DNA from: Methanosarcinales archaeon
GTDB taxonomy: Archaea; Halobacteriota; Methanosarcinia; Methanosarcinales; Methanocomedenaceae
Length of the DNA stretch: 6,747 nt
Assembly: GCA_013330355.1 (NCBI GenBank)
Contig: DUIM01000012.1
Coordinates: 1 to 6,747 of the forward strand
Direction: 5' to 3'
In this document: piece after piece, positions 3,875 through 6,747 of the stretch
Layout: each line of letters begins with the position of its first letter
Numbering within the stretch: position 1 is the first letter of the stretch
Notes under the pieces: model-generated
What the model was told of the DNA's origin: nothing
The model's input: the letters and a program-made list of their open reading frames with translations, nothing else
Databases searched by the model: none
Position numbers and translations under genes: made by a program

Positions 3875-5337
3875 TGCCGGATATCTTCGAGATCACACAC
3901 AAGGATTCTGCAGGCAGGATAGGACGCCTGACCACACCTCACGGCACGGTTGAGACGCCCACTATCATGCCTGTCATCAATCCCAATATCCGGACCATCC
4001 CTGCAAAAGAGATGCCGGGTTTCGGTGCACAGATGGTAATCACGAACTCATACATCATCTACCGCAACCGGGAACTAAAAGAGCAGGTACTATCAGCCGG
4101 GCTCCACAGCCTGCTGGAATTTGACGGCCCCATCATGACTGACAGCGGTTCATTCCAGTTGAGTGTGTATGGCGATATCGAAGTGGATAATGCACAGATA
4201 ATCAAGTTCCAGCAGGATATCGGTACAGACATCGGCGTGCCACTGGATATTCCTACACCGCCCTCTGCCGATTGGGATGCGGCAAAGACTGAACTTACCA
4301 TAACTAACCAGAGGCTCACAGAAGCCCTGGAACTAAACAGTGACAGCTCCATGCTGCTGGCAGCACCGGTACAAGGCGGCCTCCATAAGGACCTGCGCGA
4401 GCTATCAGGCAGGGAACTTGGAGGAGCTGGTTTTGATATCTATCCCATAGGTGCGGTAGTACCGTTGATGGAATCATACCGCTATGCTGATCTGGTGGAC
4501 GTGATAGTGAGTGCAAAGAAAGGGCTGCCCTCATCAGTTCCGGTACATCTTTTCGGTGCAGGGCATCCGATGGTGTTCGCACTGGCAGTGGCACTTGGCT
4601 GTGACCTGTTCGATTCCGCAGCCTATGCCCTGTACGCTAAGGACGGCAGGTACCTTACCGCAGAGGGGACATACCGCATCAAGGATATGGAATATCTTCC
4701 CTGTTCATGTCCTGTATGCATTGGCCATACAGCTGGCGAGATTGCGGCCAGCCCTGACAGGCAGGAACTGCTGGCCCGCCATAACCTGTACGCTACATTC
4801 TCTGAGATAAGGCTGGTTAAGCAGGCACTGCGTGAGGGAAACCTCTGGGAACTTGTAGAAAGGCGCTCCCGCATCCATCCAAGGATGCTTGACGGGCTAA
4901 AGCGGGCAGTGACATATGCTGACTGGATTGAGCAGTTCGACCCATCTTCAAAATCCACATACTTTTACTGCGGCCCAGAATCCACAAAAAGACCTGAGGT
5001 CATCCGGTGGAATTCCAGGCTGGAACGTCTGGAACTGAAAGGGACGGTATTAATACGACCCGGTGGGCGGGTCAGGCATGAATCAGAATACGACCATGTG
5101 CTCCACTTCAAGCCTCCGTTCGGCGCATACCCCCTGGAACTGAAAGAGACATATCCACTAAATGCCGAGGTTGCAAATGTGCCAGACAACGAATCACTGA
5201 CCTGTGCCCTTACGAACACTAAAAAGCTGATCGAGCATAACCCTGGTGCAGAGTTCACTTTCGTGTACCGGCAGTCCTGGGACCATCCCCTGATAAAGGA
5301 GATGTGCCGGATGGTAAGTCACAGCTGGTCGGTCTGA
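3874..5337 (+). CDS. tgtA: archaeosine-type tRNA-guanine transglycosylase (ArcTGT), form without PUA domain
   Basis: The enzyme exchanges guanine 15 in the D-loop of archaeal tRNAs for preQ0, the first tRNA-bound step towards archaeosine. The 487-residue product has the TIM-barrel TGT domain (about 1-350). Catalytic Asp90 lies in MTDSGSFQ. The second catalytic Asp247 lies in CDLFDSAAYALYAKDGRYLT, where archaeal enzymes differ from bacterial queuine-type ones. The zinc site is C277, C279, C282 and H303. These match D95, D249 and the zinc ligands reported for the Pyrococcus horikoshii enzyme. About 130 further residues form an archaeal C-terminal extension, but the protein is roughly 95 residues shorter than the Pyrococcus enzyme and I see no C-terminal PUA domain. 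In many euryarchaea that part sits on a separate ArcS/TgtA2 protein. The ATG at 3874 is preceded by AGGATAGA. Its tail faces the glycosyltransferase gene with 2 bp between. Confidence 0.93.
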   Translation: MPDIFEITHKDSAGRIGRLTTPHGTVETPTIMPVINPNIRTIPAKEMPGFGAQMVITNSYIIYRNRELKEQVLSAGLHSLLEFDGPIMTDSGSFQLSVYGDIEVDNAQIIKFQQDIGTDIGVPLDIPTPPSADWDAAKTELTITNQRLTEALELNSDSSMLLAAPVQGGLHKDLRELSGRELGGAGFDIYPIGAVVPLMESYRYADLVDVIVSAKKGLPSSVPVHLFGAGHPMVFALAVALGCDLFDSAAYALYAKDGRYLTAEGTYRIKDMEYLPCSCPVCIGHTAGEIAASPDRQELLARHNLYATFSEIRLVKQALREGNLWELVERRSRIHPRMLDGLKRAVTYADWIEQFDPSSKSTYFYCGPESTKRPEVIRWNSRLERLELKGTVLIRPGGRVRHESEYDHVLHFKPPFGAYPLELKETYPLNAEVANVPDNESLTCALTNTKKLIEHNPGAEFTFVYRQSWDHPLIKEMCRMVSHSWSV

Positions 5338-5339
5338 CC

Positions 5340-6056
5340 TTACTTTTTCAATCTCAACCTGACCACGGCTGCAAACATCTGGGGTATTACTTTTTTCAGG
5401 TCAAGCTTGGAACCTTCGATGTGGCGCCATTCCACTGGCACTTCCACTGTTGTATATCCCCTGTCCCTGATGCGCCATAGCAGTTCCACATCAAAAGCAT
5501 AATTGTGGGTAAGGATATCACCTGCTACCTGGTGGGCCATTTCTGCATTTAGTACCTTGCAGCCGCACTGGGTATCCTTGTAGGGCAGTCCGAACAGCAC
5601 CCTTACCATTGCATTGAAACACCGACTGGCAATTACCCTGTGCGGGGGCTGGTGGGTGTGTATTACTGATCCGGGCAGGTACCTTGAGGAGATCACGCAG
5701 TCAATTCCACCCGAGGCCATGTCAACCATCTTGCCCACATCGTGGGGCGGAACGGCACAGTCCGCATCCACCACTGCAATAATACGTCCTCTGGCCCTGG
5801 AAATGCCAAGCAGTATGCCACCACCTTTTCCAAGCCTGGTTGGATGGGATACTGACCTGACAGCAGGATGGTTCTTGCTAAATTCTGCAACAAGTTCCGG
5901 GGTGCTATCTGTGCACCCATCTATTACTACCAGTATCTCATGCGGGGTTTTTGAAAAGAAACCAGATAGTTCTTGTAGTGTACCTGAAATGCGTTTTTCT
6001 TCGTTATAGGCAGGTATAACGATTGATACCATGTCCTGCCTTTTTGTTACCGTCAT
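5340..6056 (-). CDS. family 2 glycosyltransferase, dolichyl-phosphate-glucose synthase type
   Basis: This 238-residue GT-A enzyme probably transfers a sugar from a nucleotide-sugar to a polyprenyl (dolichyl) phosphate on the cytoplasmic face of the membrane, feeding surface glycosylation. Visible motifs are SIVIPAYNEEKRI (11-23), VIDGCTDST (44-52) and LGKGGGILLGI (75-85). The metal-binding D97-A-D99 is in VVDADCAVPP, followed by SSRYLPGS (123-130) and DTQCGCKVLNAE (161-172). The last is the D-T-Q-C-G-x-K signature of the ALG5-like group, here with Cys where Phe is usual. There is no transmembrane segment, unlike eukaryotic ALG5 and two-domain DPM-type enzymes, so membrane association would be peripheral. 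The start at 6056 has a GGTG ahead of it. The ATG at 6032 (residue 9), just before the conserved VSIVIPAYNEE, is an alternative. The donor sugar cannot be read from the sequence. It lies just behind tRNA-Gln on the same strand and may share its upstream promoter region. Confidence 0.85.
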   Translation of the reverse strand: MTVTKRQDMVSIVIPAYNEEKRISGTLQELSGFFSKTPHEILVVIDGCTDSTPELVAEFSKNHPAVRSVSHPTRLGKGGGILLGISRARGRIIAVVDADCAVPPHDVGKMVDMASGGIDCVISSRYLPGSVIHTHQPPHRVIASRCFNAMVRVLFGLPYKDTQCGCKVLNAEMAHQVAGDILTHNYAFDVELLWRIRDRGYTTVEVPVEWRHIEGSKLDLKKVIPQMFAAVVRLRLKK

Positions 6057-6082
6057 TTGATAGGCACCGAAAAATTGTATGA

Positions 6083-6155
6083 TAGCCCGGCACGGATTCG
6101 AACCGAGGTCCGGGGATCCAGGGCCCCCAATGATTGACCGCTACACTACCGGGCT
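6083..6155 (-). tRNA. tRNA-Gln, anticodon CUG
   Basis: Read on the minus strand, 73 nt fold into a cloverleaf. The acceptor stem AGCCCGG/CCGGGCT has all seven pairs, with discriminator A73. U8 and A9 are followed by D-stem GTGT/TCAT with the U13-U22 mismatch seen in related Glu/Gln tRNAs. The anticodon stem is GGGGG/TCCCC, with loop CCCTGGA placing CUG at 34-36. The variable region is 4 nt (GGAC), and the T-loop is TTCGAAT. The first pair A1-U72 is the archaeal tRNA-Gln mark used by the GatDE amidotransferase. CCA is not encoded. Two oddities stand out: position 33 is C instead of the nearly universal U, and the T-stem has a U50-U64 mismatch. The anticodon is at plus-strand positions 6119-6121. 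A T-run (five T on the minus strand, near 6070-6074) follows the 3' end and may end transcription. Confidence 0.85.
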
Positions 6156-6180
6156 ACGACTATCTGAATATAACTTGTTA

Positions 6181-6190
6181 CCTATAAGTC
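6181..6190 (-). promoter_or_regulatory. possible TATA box for tRNA-Gln
   Basis: On the minus strand this reads GACTTATAGG, centred about 30 bp before the tRNA 5' end, the right distance for an archaeal promoter with a leader of a few bases. The match to consensus is partial. Confidence 0.3.
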
Positions 6191-6218
6191 TAACGGATAT
6201 GCCTGGGTATGAGGTAAA

Positions 6219-6226
6219 TTTAATAT
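6219..6226 (+). promoter_or_regulatory. possible TATA box for the Met-rich protein gene
   Basis: TTTAATAT, preceded by the purine-rich GAGGTAAA, lies 56 bp before the ATG at 6282. Transcription would start near 6246-6252. The region between the tRNA and this gene therefore seems to hold two divergent promoters. Confidence 0.4.
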
Positions 6227-6249
6227 TCTATCCGGTAAATCTTGTAATC

Positions 6250-6261
6250 AGGTGAAAACCT
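6250..6261 (+). promoter_or_regulatory. small GNRA-capped hairpin in the leader
   Basis: AGGT and ACCT enclose GAAA, giving a 4-bp stem with a GNRA tetraloop 10 bases before the ribosome binding site (GGAGG, 6271-6275). It is short and may be chance. If transcription starts near 6248 it would lie at the very 5' end of the mRNA. Confidence 0.25.
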
Positions 6262-6281
6262 AATAAAACAGGAGGCAGCGT

Positions 6282-6747
6282 ATGAAATTAAAATATTTGA
6301 TAATGATCAGTCTGTCAGTTATAATGGTCGTGCTTATGATCAATTCCGGTCTATGCCGGATGGGCGGTCCGATGAATGATGATACAGGACGTCGGTTTGA
6401 TGGGAATTTTAGTGCCGGTGATATGATGGGAACAGGGCAAACGCTACGCCAGGATGCGGGTATGCAAGGTATGGGGTTCATGCACAGTGGCGCATGTTTA
6501 TACGGCCAGTATATCACTTTTGATGTGGATAACCAGACAGGTGCCATTACCAACTACGGCATAAACGGTGTGGAAATATTCGATTCGATCGTTGTGGATG
6601 GGTTTGATTATGACAGCACCCAGGTCAACAGTACCATGACCACGATAGCAAATACAGACGGGACAACATTCATCCAGATACATGATAATCCGGGTGCTGT
6701 TATCAATGTGTTCAGTTCCAGTGAATATACTATCAATTTCGATCTCG
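6282..6747 (+). CDS. secreted methionine-rich protein of unknown function, cut by the window end
   Basis: The frame is open from the ATG at 6282 to the window edge, 155 complete codons with no stop. GGAGG at 6271-6275, 6 bases before the ATG, supports the start. Residues 1-25 form a signal peptide (MKLKYL, a hydrophobic stretch to about 20, then INSGLC); the SGLC is not a proper lipobox. Residues 27-70 are rich in Met and Gly. Eleven Met occur in the first 67 residues, including the MQGMGFMH cluster (61-68). Met-rich segments of exported proteins often bind Cu(I) or another soft metal, but that is only a possibility here. From about 75 onward the chain looks like a beta-rich extracellular domain (YITFDVDNQTGAITNYGING...). 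N-glycosylation sequons occur at N42, N84 and N116. The family is not recognised, and whether the missing C-terminus carries an anchor cannot be seen. Confidence 0.75.
   Translation, partial: MKLKYLIMISLSVIMVVLMINSGLCRMGGPMNDDTGRRFDGNFSAGDMMGTGQTLRQDAGMQGMGFMHSGACLYGQYITFDVDNQTGAITNYGINGVEIFDSIVVDGFDYDSTQVNSTMTTIANTDGTTFIQIHDNPGAVINVFSSSEYTINFDL

Noticed and set aside
4511..4810. Plus-strand 99-codon frame inside tgtA
   Set aside because: It overlaps the catalytic and zinc-binding region of tgtA in another frame and has no independent support.
282..6314. The 11-mer TGATCAGTCTG occurs both in the cytochrome leader (282-292) and early in the Met-rich gene (6304-6314)
   Set aside because: Several shared 11-mers are expected by chance in a sequence of this length, and the second copy is coding (M-I-S-L). 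No common regulation is inferred.
1..6747. CRISPR array or insertion sequence
   Set aside because: No regularly spaced long repeats and no transposase-like frame were found. The only repeats are the short ones in the pyrE-tgtA spacer.

Overview
The window looks archaeal, most likely from the Methanosarcinales or an ANME-like relative. The main pointers are a CDP-archaeol synthase (ether-lipid synthesis), an archaeosine-type tRNA-guanine transglycosylase, a tRNA-Gln with the archaeal A1-U72 pair, TATA-box-like promoters, and a signal-peptide-bearing c-type cytochrome of the kind common in methane- or alkane-oxidising and cytochrome-rich methanogenic archaea. No 16S rRNA or other taxonomic marker is present, so the lineage is an inference.

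Layout: positions 1-325 hold an AT-rich leader with a good TATA box and overlapping palindromes in front of a secreted three-haem cytochrome c (326-1201), which ends in a hairpin plus T-run terminator that includes the stop codon. An A-rich hicA-hicB toxin-antitoxin pair follows (1242-1686). Next comes about 290 bp without a gene, containing a C-tract, a GC-rich patch that can form competing hairpins, and an 11-bp inverted repeat around a possible TATA box. A collinear block then runs forward: a 50-residue zinc-ribbon microprotein (1978-2130), a conserved-looking protein of unknown function (2167-2628), CDP-archaeol synthase carS (2675-3256), pyrE (overlapping carS by one base) and, after an 81-bp spacer of short repeats, tgtA (3874-5337). 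A family 2 glycosyltransferase of the dolichyl-phosphate-glucose synthase type faces tgtA tail to tail with only 2 bp between them. Behind it on the same strand is tRNA-Gln(CUG). From a divergent promoter region the window ends in a truncated, methionine-rich secreted protein.

How it fits together: pyrE supplies UMP, and so CTP, for the CDP-activation step catalysed by CarS. tgtA and the tRNA are translation-related. The glycosyltransferase probably charges a polyprenyl-phosphate carrier for surface glycosylation, and both secreted proteins carry N-X-S/T sequons. The middle block is housekeeping. The flanks (cytochrome, hicAB, the Met-rich protein) are accessory and exported or mobile in character. 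The observations most worth checking are the asymmetric tandem-domain cytochrome, the C33 and mismatched T-stem of the tRNA-Gln, the duplicated tgtA start region with an in-frame TAG-terminated mini-ORF, and the structured gene-free stretch at 1687-1977. I found no CRISPR array, insertion sequence or clearly new multi-gene system.
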